DNA of 64,000 bases from CAYNHZ01 sp964397445. Lineage in GTDB: Bacteria > Bacteroidota > Bacteroidia > Bacteroidales > UBA932. Location: the NCBI GenBank assembly GCA_964397445.1, contig CAYNHZ010000002.1, positions 310,001-374,000 of the forward strand, given 5' to 3'. The stretch's first letter is position 1. The number at the start of each line of letters is the position of its first letter. Of this stretch, positions 8,828-17,800 are shown in pieces. A program made the translations under genes and the position numbers. The notes beneath the pieces are model-generated. The model was not told where the DNA came from. It saw nothing but the letters and a program-made list of their open reading frames with translations, and made no database searches.

Positions 8828-9454
8828 ATGCTTAGTATTATTAGAATACAAAATGAGCCTATTAACTCAAATTGTTATCTTATTTATAGTAAACAACATT
8901 CAAAGTGTGTTATAATAGATCCAGGAAGTAAAAACATTGATCAATTAAGTAGTTTACTGGAATCCAATCATTTAGAACTTGAATATATTATATTGACTCA
9001 TGAGCATTTTGATCATTGTTGGGGCGTAAATAGTTTAAGAAAAAGATATCCATTAGTTAAATTAGTTTGTAAATATGAGTGCAATATAGCAATCCAAAGT
9101 TCAAAAGGTAATTGTTCTGTTTTTTATGATAATTTTCAAGCTTTTGAGGTTTTACCTGCAGAAGAGGTAATTATCAAAGATGTTTATTCCTTGTCGTGTG
9201 GAAATATGAATTTAACTATAGTAAGTACACCAGGTCATACAGCAGGTTCTATAAGTGTGATAGTAAATAATGATATTTTTACAGGAGATGCTCTTATACC
9301 TGAGTGTAAAGTAGTAACGAAATTACCAAGTGCTAATATTGACAAACAGATTAGATCAGAGTCCTTTTTTAAAACTTTGGAGGGATATACTATATATCCA
9401 GGACATGGAAAGCCAGTTAAATATGATTTAAGGTTATTTAAATGGATTCAATAA
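8828..9454 (+). CDS. Metallo-beta-lactamase-fold hydrolase (glyoxalase II-like)
   Basis: 208 aa. THEHFDHCWG carries the HxHxDH metal motif, STPGHTAGSISV the third histidine, FTGDAL the bridging Asp, and YPGHGKP the last metal His. This is the compact single-domain glyoxalase II-like group. It lies 8 bp after the KAS III. In acyl-carrier pathways MBL-fold enzymes can act as thioesterases, so hydrolysis of the acyl-ACP or removal of wrong acyl groups is a reasonable inference; a general thioester hydrolase is the safe call. Confidence 0.8.
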   Translation: MLSIIRIQNEPINSNCYLIYSKQHSKCVIIDPGSKNIDQLSSLLESNHLELEYIILTHEHFDHCWGVNSLRKRYPLVKLVCKYECNIAIQSSKGNCSVFYDNFQAFEVLPAEEVIIKDVYSLSCGNMNLTIVSTPGHTAGSISVIVNNDIFTGDALIPECKVVTKLPSANIDKQIRSESFFKTLEGYTIYPGHGKPVKYDLRLFKWIQ

Positions 9455-9521
9455 TTAATGGCTCGGAGTATACTAAATTTAGGTTAATTATATTTATTAG
9501 TTAAATTTTAATTTGAAATTT

Positions 9522-10718
9522 ATGAAAATATCATTTTCACCACCAGATATTACATCGGCTGAGGCTGATGAAGTTAGGGATGCTTTGTTATCGGGATGGA
9601 TAACTACAGGCCCTCGTACTAAAGAATTAGAAAAACAGATAGCAGAATATGTTCATACTGAAAAGGCAGTGTGTCTTAATTCTGCTACTGCTTGTATGGA
9701 GAGTATTCTTCGATTACTAGGTGTAGGACCTGGTGATGAGGTTATTACTTGTGCATATACTTATACGGCTACTGCTAGTGTTACTTGTCACGTAGGGGCT
9801 AAGGTGGTTATGGTGGATACTGCTCCTGAGTCTTTTGAAATGGATTATTCTAAATTAGCTGATGCTATTACTGAAAATACTAAGGTTATTATTCCAGTGG
9901 ATCTTGGTGGGATAGTTTGTGATTATTCTAAAATATTTGCTGCGGTAGAGAGTAAGAAGCATTTATTTAAGGCTAATAACGATATTCAGAATGCATTTGG
10001 TCGTGTGATAGTTATGGCTGATGCTGCTCATGCTTTTGGTGCATCTCGTGGTGGTAAGATGTGTGGGGAGATAGCTGACTTTACCTCTTTTTCTTTTCAT
10101 GCTGTAAAGAATTTTACTACTGCAGAGGGCGGTGCGTTAACTTGGAGAAATATAGAAGGTATAGATAATGAGTGGATTTATAAGCAATTTATGCTCTTAT
10201 CGCTTCATGGGCAAAGTAAAGATGCACTAGCTAAAACACAATTAGGTGCTTGGGAATATGATATAGTGGCTCCTAATTACAAGTGTAATATGACTGATAT
10301 TATGGCTGCGATAGGATTGGTTCAGATGAAGCGTTACCCTTCTATGTTGGCTCGCCGTCGTGAGATTATAGATAGGTATAATGAAGCTCTTAAGAGGTGT
10401 GATGTTACTTTGATGGTGCATTATTCTTCTGAACAATCTTCTAGTGGTCACCTATATCTTGTTAGGCTTAATGGTAAGGATGAGGAGTATAGGAATAATG
10501 TTATCTTTGAGATGGCTAAGAGGGATATCGCTACTAATGTGCATTATAAGCCACTTCCTATGATGACTGCTTATAAGGCTTTGGGGTTTGATATTATGAA
10601 TTATCCAAATGCTTTTAATCAGTATCGTAATGAAATAACTCTTCCTCTTCATACTTGTTTGACTGATGAGCAGGTGGAGTATATTTTGAAGAATTTTATT
10701 GAAATTATTTCTAAGTAA
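9522..10718 (+). CDS. DegT/DnrJ/EryC1-family aminotransferase (PglE/bacillosamine type suggested)
   Basis: 398 aa from the ATG at 9522; a TTG at 9513 would add three residues but has no advantage. Visible are SGWITTGPRTKELEKQ, CLNSATACMESILRLLGVGPGDEV, VMADAAHAFGAS and SFHAVKNFTTAEGGAL, where Lys196 is the PLP lysine. The opening SFSPPDIT and the SGWITTGP segment are typical of UDP-4-keto-sugar aminotransferases. It is directly followed by a PglC-sized phosphoglycosyl transferase, a pairing seen in bacillosamine (QuiNAc4N) pathways, so a 4-amino sugar that starts the repeat unit is a plausible product. Base use is visibly less AT-rich than in the genes before 9.45 kb, suggesting this end of the locus is the stable flank. 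Confidence 0.88.
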   Translation: MKISFSPPDITSAEADEVRDALLSGWITTGPRTKELEKQIAEYVHTEKAVCLNSATACMESILRLLGVGPGDEVITCAYTYTATASVTCHVGAKVVMVDTAPESFEMDYSKLADAITENTKVIIPVDLGGIVCDYSKIFAAVESKKHLFKANNDIQNAFGRVIVMADAAHAFGASRGGKMCGEIADFTSFSFHAVKNFTTAEGGALTWRNIEGIDNEWIYKQFMLLSLHGQSKDALAKTQLGAWEYDIVAPNYKCNMTDIMAAIGLVQMKRYPSMLARRREIIDRYNEALKRCDVTLMVHYSSEQSSSGHLYLVRLNGKDEEYRNNVIFEMAKRDIATNVHYKPLPMMTAYKALGFDIMNYPNAFNQYRNEITLPLHTCLTDEQVEYILKNFIEIISK

Positions 10719-10726
10719 TTTTAGTT

Positions 10727-11314
10727 TTGAAAAGGTTTTTTGATATTATAGCTAGTGGACTGGGGCTGATTTTTCTCAGTCCACTTTTTTTAATTTTATC
10801 TATTTGGATTAAATATGATTCTAAGGGGCCTGTTTTTTATAAACAAGTGAGAGTTGGTCGTGATAACGTAGATTTTAAGTTGTTTAAGTTTAGGTCTATG
10901 AGGGTTGGGGCTGATAAGGGTAGTTTGATTACTATTGGTGGTCGCGACCCGAGGGTTACTCGTTCTGGGTATTATATTCGTAAGTATAAGTTTGATGAGC
11001 TTCCTCAGTTGATTAATGTATTTATCGGAGATATGAGTTTGGTGGGACCTCGTCCTGAGGTTAGGAGGTATGTGGATCTTTATACTTCTGAGCAGATGAA
11101 GGTGCTTTCAATTCGTCCGGGTATCACTGATTATGCTTCTATTGAATATATGGATGAGAATGTGCTTTTAGAGAAGTCTTCTGATCCAGATAGGACTTAT
11201 GTTGAAGAGATAATGCCTGCTAAAATTATTTTGAATATGAGGTATATTAATAATTCTACTTTGAGCGAGTATTTTAGGATTGTTTTTTTAACTTTGGTTA
11301 AAATAATTAGGTAG
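10727..11314 (+). CDS. Initiating sugar-1-phosphate transferase, small monotopic (PglC-like)
   Basis: 195 aa, the length of minimal phosphoglycosyl transferases. The protein begins MKRFFDIIASGLGLIFLSPLF, the family's usual N-terminal membrane segment, and must start from TTG at 10727 since no ATG lies in frame nearby. YKQVRVGRDNVDFKLFKFRSM and DELPQLINVFIGDMSLVGPRPE are the conserved catalytic and C-terminal motifs. It moves sugar-1-phosphate from a UDP-sugar to undecaprenyl phosphate at the inner membrane, starting the repeat unit. It is the last intact gene of the polysaccharide cluster. Confidence 0.9.
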   Translation: MKRFFDIIASGLGLIFLSPLFLILSIWIKYDSKGPVFYKQVRVGRDNVDFKLFKFRSMRVGADKGSLITIGGRDPRVTRSGYYIRKYKFDELPQLINVFIGDMSLVGPRPEVRRYVDLYTSEQMKVLSIRPGITDYASIEYMDENVLLEKSSDPDRTYVEEIMPAKIILNMRYINNSTLSEYFRIVFLTLVKIIR

Positions 11315-11329
11315 CTTGAAGGCTTATAG

Positions 11330-11467
11330 GAGAATTTCTATGGTATGCTTGATATTAGGGACTATGGACGAGTTATGATTCATTTCCGTAAGGCAAGATG
11401 GTATTCTTCTTGAACGGATGAGGATGTGAGGTATATCGTGGGGTGTTTGAAGGAGGGGATTGTTTAG
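11330..11467 (+). pseudogene. Remnant of a coding sequence, C-terminal piece of an unidentified enzyme
   Basis: One frame reads a protein-like stretch ENFYGMLDIRDYGRVMIHF, then RKARWYSS, TGA at 11411, TDEDVRYIVGCLKEGIV and a stop at 11465. It has no start and one internal stop. The text has the look of a C-terminal domain of a PLP-dependent aminotransferase-like protein, but the identification is from memory and uncertain. It lies between the sugar transferase and the dead mannose-1-phosphate guanylyltransferase and so belongs to the same decaying end of the cluster. Confidence 0.4.
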
Positions 11468-11497
11468 GAATAGAATGTTAGAGGATAAAGATGTTTA

Positions 11498-11520
11498 AGC
11501 TCGACTTAGTCGGGCTTTTA
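11498..11520 (+). terminator. Rho-independent terminator-like hairpin
   Basis: An 8 bp stem (AGCTCGAC at 11498-11505, GTCGGGCT at 11509-11516, one G-T pair) with a 3-nt loop is followed by TTTTA. It lies after the polysaccharide cluster and remnant, before the guanylyltransferase pseudogene, and probably ends the cluster transcript. Confidence 0.6.
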
Positions 11521-11549
11521 TTGCCTTGAGGCAGAAAAATATATACATT

Positions 11550-12352
11550 ATGAATCATAATCATTTAATTATTATGGCTGGTGGCGTAGGCAGTCGCTTT
11601 TGGCCTATGAGTACGCCAGAGATGCCGAAGCAGTTTATTGATGTTTTGGGTACAGGTAGGACGATGTTACAACTTACAGTGGAAAGGTATGAAGGTTTGG
11701 TTCTGTGGAGAATATTTGGGTTGTGACTTTAGGTATGCAGCCTTCTCGTCCTGAAACTGGTTAAGGTTATATTAAGGGTGTTTCTGGCTCTGAGGATATT
11801 CGAAAGGTGGAGGCTTTTAAGGAGAAACCTTGTTTAGAGGTGGCAAAAGGGTATTTGTCAGAGGGTTCTTACTTCTGGAATGCAGGTATTTTTGTCTGAA
11901 ATGTTAATACTGTGGTGAGGGAGTTTGAGGCTTGTGTGCCTGATTTGGCTGCTAAGTTTGATGGGCTTTCTTCTGTTTTTTATACTGCTTCTGAGCAAAA
12001 GGTGATAGATATAGAGTTTCCTAATTGTGAGAGTATTTCTATCGATTATGCGGTGATGGAGAGGTCTAAGAATGTTTATGTTTATCCTGCTTCTTTTGGT
12101 TGGAGTGATTTGGGAACTTGGGGTTCGCTTTATACTCATCTTCCTAAAGATGCCTATGGCAATGCTTCTGTTGGCTCTGATGTGTGTATGGTAGCGAGTT
12201 CTGGCTGTGTGGTACATACTCCTTCTTTGAGGAGGGTGGTGGTGCAGGGGCTGGATGGTTATATCGTGGCTGAACATAATGATACGCTTTTGATTTGTAA
12301 GATGGATTAAGAGCAGAGGATTAAGGAGTGGGGAACGATACCAACTCTTTAA
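11550..12352 (+). pseudogene. Mannose-1-phosphate guanylyltransferase, inactivated
   Basis: The start is recognisable: HLIIMAGGVGSRFWPMSTPE is the nucleotidyltransferase signature and PKQFIDVLG follows. About residue 50 the frame slips (near 11700) and continues in another frame as SVENIWVVT. The text then jumps straight to LGMQPSRPETG, so roughly 80 residues found in intact family members are missing. In that second frame there are stops at 11762 (TAA), 11897 (TGA, where Trp is expected in WNAGIFV-W) and 12308 (TAA). KEWG appears before the final stop at 12350. An intact enzyme of about 355 aa would make GDP-mannose. With one frameshift, one deletion and three stops it cannot be functional. 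Confidence 0.85.
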
Positions 12353-12359
12353 AGGAGAG

Positions 12360-12418
12360 GTAATTGCCATAAAGGAAAAGTAATTGTCATAAAGTAAAAG
12401 TAATTATCATAAAGAAAA
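12360..12418. repeat. Three tandem copies of a 20 bp unit
   Basis: Units start at 12360, 12380 and 12400 with the pattern GTAATTGYCATAAAGKAAAA; the third is one base short. They lie directly after the guanylyltransferase pseudogene and run into the terminator hairpin at 12417. No coding sense is seen. Confidence 0.8.
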
Positions 12419-12441
12419 CGAGTTAATGCTCGTTTTTTTTT
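12417..12441 (+). terminator. Rho-independent terminator
   Basis: Stem AACGAG (12417-12422) and CTCGTT (12429-12434) around the loop TTAATG, followed by a T run of at least eight. It would end any transcript coming through the pseudogene. The remaining 12442-12695 stretch holds no gene I can support. Confidence 0.8.
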
Positions 12442-12730
12442 GCTTAGATACCTAATGGTTGGATGCAAACTGCTGCCTTAAAATGAGACCGGGTATTTTG
12501 AGGTATATTCGAGAAAGGTATAAGCTAAGACTTGACTTTTCATCTGTCGAGTAGCCATTAAAAGGCAAAATGACATAATTCTGAGAAGTGATTTCTTCAT
12601 AGCTTATAAGATACATATTTATTGGGAGTTAGGATAATATAAGGAAGGTTGATTAGATTTTGTTAAAATGGGCAAAGTAATATTATATTGTTGCATATTT
12701 TTGATAAAAATGTGAAACATATTGAGACAA

Positions 12731-13609
12731 ATGAAGAATAATACCTACCACATATGGAATGATTCTAACAAAGTGATTTTCAGGGATGAAAAGGACTATA
12801 TAATTTTTATAAATAAAATCGCTATTTTTTCACATATTACTAATACACTGATTATAGGTTATTCAGTTTTATCAACTCATTTTCATTTGATTGTTAAAAC
12901 TACAGACCTAACGAAATTTAATGAATTGCTTTCAAAGTCTTACACGAAATATTTTAACAATAAGTATTATTGCGAAGGGATAATATTTAAAATCAATAAT
13001 CGAGTGTTAGTCACTATAAATGAGGTGATTATTGCTTTAAATTATGTTTTAAAAAATGCTCTTCATCATAATTTAGTTGAGCACCCGTTATCTTATAGAT
13101 ATTCAAGTGTAAATCAATATTTTAGGCGGGAGATATATGAAAAGGAGTATTTAGAGTGGATAGAGCAATCTTTAAATGTTAGAAAACCGAGCGAACTTAA
13201 TAGAAAAGATTTTCGAAAATTATTTGGGAGATTTGATGTTCCAGATTCATTTCAAGTAATTAATAATGTTGAGATAAAACCAGATTCATTTATATCAATA
13301 AAAATTGTGGAAGGACTTTATAAAAACTCAAGGAATTTTATTTATAATATCAATAAAGGATTGAGTGAGGAGATTACACATTTAGAGAAAAGCACACTCA
13401 AAAAAGACATCTATATCAACTTAAATTCCTCATTGTCACTGGGACAGAAAATCACAGATATGGATATATGCCTCTTTATTGATAAATTAATTAATTTTCC
13501 TGAATCAAAAAGGTCTTTTAAATCTATAGATGATAACGAATTGAAAATAATTTACAATCATTTTATGAAAATAGGTGTGCCAAAATCTGCATTAGATAGA
13601 TGTGTTTGA
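12731..13609 (+). CDS. RAYT-like HUH transposase (REP-associated tyrosine transposase, IS200-like domain)
   Basis: 292 aa from ATG 12731 (a TTG at 12722 is in frame). The Y1-transposase layout is complete: YHIWNDSNKVIFRDEKDY, then GYSVLSTHFHLIVK with the HUH-type pair His50-Phe-His52, FNNKYYCEGIIFK, and LNYVLKNALHHNLVEHPLSYRYSS, where Tyr105 is the expected nucleophile. This is the arrangement of REP-associated transposases (AYVLMPNHVHLLV and YIHLNPVRAGLV in well-known members). About 150 extra C-terminal residues are unassigned. It has no IS ends of its own. About 100 bp after it begins an array of palindromic 58 bp elements, and the same element fills 38.3-38.85 kb, so these are its probable DNA substrates. 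A TATTTTTG box at 12696-12703 may be its promoter. Confidence 0.8.
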   Translation: MKNNTYHIWNDSNKVIFRDEKDYIIFINKIAIFSHITNTLIIGYSVLSTHFHLIVKTTDLTKFNELLSKSYTKYFNNKYYCEGIIFKINNRVLVTINEVIIALNYVLKNALHHNLVEHPLSYRYSSVNQYFRREIYEKEYLEWIEQSLNVRKPSELNRKDFRKLFGRFDVPDSFQVINNVEIKPDSFISIKIVEGLYKNSRNFIYNINKGLSEEITHLEKSTLKKDIYINLNSSLSLGQKITDMDICLFIDKLINFPESKRSFKSIDDNELKIIYNHFMKIGVPKSALDRCV

Positions 13610-13705
13610 TTACTAAAAAAAATAATAGGACATCTTCCGGAATTATATCTCTATCTTTAATGTTGTGCATAAAATCGAAACTTATTTAGGTGAAAAAATG
13701 AAGTT

Positions 13706-14090
13706 GGCGTGTCTAAAGGCACCTCAGTTCCCTATTCGGGCAACCTTTTCGGGTCAAAAATAACAATTTCGGTGCGAAAATAATCATTTCGGTGCGCAAA
13801 CCGCAGCTTTAGACACAGCGATGTGCCCTGGAGACCATTCTGGGTGGGGTGAGCGTGTCTAAAGACACCTTTTCTGGTCAAAAAACACGGCTTTAGACAC
13901 AGCGATGTGCCCCACAGGCCCTTCTGGACAGGGTGGGCGTGTCTAAAGGCACCTCAGATCCCTCTTCAGGCCACTTTTTCGGGTCAAAAATAACAATTTC
14001 GGTGCGAAAATAATCATTTCGGTGCGCAAACCGCAGCTTTAGACACAGCAATCTGCCCCACAGATATTTCTGAAGGGGGGTGATAAAAAA
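13706..14090. repeat. Palindromic 58 bp element array 1 (REP/BIME-like)
   Basis: Two complete 58 bp elements lie at 13807-13864 and 13891-13948, each bounded by CTTTAGACAC and its exact reverse complement GTGTCTAAAG. A right-hand arm alone is seen at 13706-13723, and a left-hand arm at 14037-14046 begins a third element that lacks its right arm. Spacers include two near-identical copies of an 88 nt block with two TTTCGGTGCG motifs. Inside each element a GCCC/GGGC pair could extend the hairpin. The array is non-coding and starts about 100 bp after the RAYT gene. Confidence 0.85.
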
Positions 14091-14589
14091 GAATGAAAAG
14101 TTTTGATAAAAAGGGTTGTTTATTAATTATTTAGTTATTAATTTTAAACCGATTTTAGAAGCTACTTAACCTTACAAGTACTTAAAATTTTAAACTATTA
14201 CTATTTCCAATTAATGCTGAGACTTGGAATCTCAAACCTTTTAACAATGTTTATACTTCTAATATATGGAAGTAAGGATATTAATGTTTAAATTTAATAA
14301 ACTTAAACATTTAAATCTTCAAACTATTTAAAACTTATCATCAAATTTCAGATTTTACTCAATTAAATTTTAGATTCACTTGAAGATAAGTCTGATTTTA
14401 TTATTTCGATCACGAGTCCCTTAATATTGATTTTTATTGATTAACTCATAAATAATTGAATATTAGGGGATTTATTATAAGATTTATTAAACAAACTTAC
14501 ATAGATAATTATTGATTCCATTGATTGAATTGATGAGGTGATGATTCTGTGTATAGTGTGTCTAATATTTGGCGGGGAGAGAGATTTTT
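14091..14589. other. AT-rich intergenic stretch, nothing recognised
   Basis: About 500 bp of AT-rich DNA between the palindrome array and the 36 bp tandem repeat. No open frame with protein-like content, no RNA gene and no clear promoter is visible. Confidence 0.6.
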
Positions 14590-14733
14590 CTCTGTCTTAA
14601 AGTCAATCTCCGGATAAGGGTAAATCTCTGTCTTAAAGTCAATCTCCGGATAAGGGTAAATCTCTATCTCAAAGTCAATCTCCAGGTAAGGGTAAATCTC
14701 TGTCTCAAAGTCAATCTCCAGGTAAGGGTGAAT
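14590..14733. repeat. Four tandem copies of a 36 bp unit
   Basis: Units start at 14590, 14626, 14662 and 14698. Copies 1 and 2 are identical over the unit; copies 3 and 4 share changes (TCTCAAAG for TCTTAAAG, CCAGGTAAG for CCGGATAAG), and copy 4 ends GGGTGAAT. Each contains AAAGTCAATCTCC. The array ends 159 bp before the oxidoreductase start at 14893 and could influence its transcription, or be a simple variable-number repeat. Confidence 0.9.
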
Positions 14734-14892
14734 GGAAATGGGGAGTAATAAGGGTGAATGGTGATTTTGTATAGATTAATGAGGAAATTTATGAGATGAT
14801 TACTATAACTATTCTGCTCAAGTAATGATGATTTGAGAAATATTACAATTTGTAGTGGGATTGAATTAACTTTGTGGTGGAAAAGAATATGT

Positions 14893-17800
14893 ATGGACAA
14901 TGTATTTGATAATTTAAAGATTAAAGGTGAGGTATATAACGATCCAATTCATCGTATTGCTTACGCTACTGATGCAAGTATGTTTAGAGAAATCCCTCTT
15001 GGTGTCGCATTTCCTGCTGACGAGAGTGATATTATCAAATTGGTGAATTTGGGGCAAAAATTCATATCTGATAGCCATAATAATAGCTCTAACAAAAGCC
15101 ATAATAGCAGCTCTAACAAAAGCCATAATAATAGCAATAATAATTCAGGGGTTATAACGCTGATTCCACGAGGGGCAGGGACCTCTTTAGCTGGACAGGT
15201 TGTTGGGAAAGGGTTGGTTGTCGATATTAGTAGCCGAATGAATAAAATCCTTGAGATCAATCCGATAGAAAGATGGGCAAGGGTAGAACCGGGGGTGGTG
15301 CTTGATGAACTAAATTTGGCTTGTAAAGAGTATGGATTGTTTTTTGCTCCTGAGACCTCCACCAGTAATAGGTGTACTCTCGGTGGAATGGTTGGCAATA
15401 ATTCTTGTGGTTCACATTCACTCGTTTATGGAAGTACTCGGGAGCACCTTTTACAGGCTAAGGTGGTGTTGAGTGATGGAAGTGTTGAATTGTTATCTGA
15501 TTATAAAATATCTGATTTGGAAAAGAGATTTTCCGAAAAATTTTGGGATCAAAAATGTGAAGAGGGGGGAGAAAATGGAAATGGGGGACAAAATGAAGAG
15601 GGGGAAAGTTTGTTGATTGAAAGGATTTATTCTCTTTTTATCAATCTTGCGTTGGATGAGGTTATCAGTGGGGAGATTAAAAATAATTTTCCAGACATTT
15701 CTCTTAAAAGGAGAAATTGCGGATATGCGATTGATCAGGTGATTGAGGGGCTTTGGGATGAGTCTGTCCCATTTTGTGATAGAAAGATCAATCTTTGTAA
15801 GATATTGGCCGGGAGTGAGGGGACACTTGCTTTTGCCACTGAGTTGAAGGTCAATTTAGTGCCTCTTCCACCAAAAGAAAAGGGTGTTATTTGTGCACAT
15901 TGTGATACACTTGAGAAAGCTTTGCTTGCAAATCTTATTGCGTTGAAGTTTTCCCCTGTTGCAATTGAACTTATGGATTCTAATGTACTCGAATTGAGTA
16001 AATCCAATCTATCTCAACAAAAAAACAGATTTTTTGTTAAAGGGGATCCTGCAGCAATTTTGATTATTGAATTGGCTTTTGATAGTCGTCAAGAGTTGGA
16101 TATGGCTGCCGATACTCTTCAAGCTGCCCTTCCTCACTCTTTGGTGTATGATTGTTCCCGTGTGTATGGGGCAGATATCAGTAAGGTTTGGGAACTTCGA
16201 AAAGCTGGATTAGGTCTGCTTAATGGGATGAAGGGGGATGCTAAGCCTGTCAGTGTGATTGAAGATACTGCTGTTGCTGCTGAACGTCTTCCCGAGTATA
16301 TAAAGGATTTTCGTGAGATGCTTTCTGAACTTGGATTGAGTTGTGTATATCACGCCCATATCGCCACAGGTGAGCTTCATCTGAGACCGATTTTAAATAT
16401 TAAGACAGAGTCTGGTCGGGGGCTTTTTCGTGAAGTGGCATATAAAACAGCTCTACTTGTTAAGAAGCATAAGGGGAGTTTAAGTGGGGAGCACGGAGAT
16501 GGTCGCCTAAGAGGTGAGTTTATAAAAGTTCTCTATGGAGATTATGTTTATGGTTTGATGCGTGCTGTAAAGCAGTGTTGGGATCCGATTGCTATTTTCA
16601 ATGAGGGGAAAATTATTGATACCCCCCCGATGGATTGTTTTTTAAGGTACGATGTGGGGCAGGAATATGCTATTGCTAATGGGGGTCGGGGGTGTGCTTT
16701 TAATACATATTTCAATTGGAAAGGCTCTTTTGAGGGGTATTCTCAGTTGAATTCTATGATGTGTTCTATCGAACAATGCAACGGAGCAGGGGATTGTCGC
16801 AAACAGAGTGTTTTTGGTGGGACAATGTGTCCCTCTTTTAAGGTTAGTAAAAATGAGATTATGGCCACAAGGTGCCGTGCAAATGTATTACGAGAAATAT
16901 TGACAAGAGGGTGGTCGAGTGAGGCATTTGACAATATAAGAGGAGGTTATTTGGGCAGTAAAAGTCCCGATCCGATAAGTATCCCTGAGCTCAAAGAGGT
17001 TTTGGATTCGTGTCTTGCTTGTAAGGGGTGTAAAAGTGAATGTCCATCAAATATCGATATGACACGTCTCAGAGCTGAGCTTTTACAACATTATTATGAT
17101 AAGTGCGGCACCCCTCTGACACCATTTTTAGTGGCAAGAATGGGGGTAATTCAACGATTAGGCTCCTATGTATATCCGATTTACAATCTTTTTGCTTCTT
17201 GGGGTTTTACAAGTGCTATTATCAAGAAGGTACTTAAATTTTCGGTGGAGAGAGATATTCCAAAATTGAGTAAAAGAACTATGCGTGAATTGGTTAAGAG
17301 AGAGCAAAGGGGGATAAAAACCAAGATTTCACAAATTGAGGTAAAGGGTAAAGTGTATCTGTTTGCAGATGAGTTTACCAACTATTCTGAATCTCAACTT
17401 GGTCTTACATTTGCAAAATTACTGATCGGTTTGGGCTATCAAGTGGAGATCCCTCGCCATTGCGAGAGTGGTCGTGCAGCTATATCAAAAGGGTGTTTGA
17501 AGTTGGCTAAGAGATTTGCAACAAAAAATATTGAATTGTTGTCGCCCATTGTTTCGAATGAGCATCCCCTTATCGGGATAGAGCCTTCGTGTATTTTGAG
17601 TTTCAGGGATGAATACCCCGATCTTGTCGATGATAATATGAGGGGGAAAGCTACCACTCTTGCTAAAAATTGTCTTTTGTTTGATGAATTTATAATGAGA
17701 GAGGTGAATGAGGGGAGAATTTCACCTGATATGTTTAAAAATGAGAAAAATACGGAAATATGGCTACACGGACATTGTCATCAAAAGGCTTTGATCGGGA

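Noticed and set aside
11858..12370. Minus-strand open frame of 170 codons
   Set aside because: Lies antisense to the guanylyltransferase pseudogene, whose plus-strand text is clearly recognisable.
14833..14892. Upstream TTG start for the oxidoreductase
   Set aside because: The 20 extra residues look unconserved, while ATG 14893 gives the usual family N-terminus.
14664..14900. Minus-strand open frame of 78 codons with LTWRLTLR repeats
   Set aside because: It is the translation of the 36 bp tandem DNA repeat and overlaps the oxidoreductase start; no protein family.
14961..15398. Minus-strand open frame of 145 codons with a leucine-rich run
   Set aside because: Antisense shadow of the oxidoreductase gene; the leucine run is the reverse reading of the SHNNSSNK repeats.
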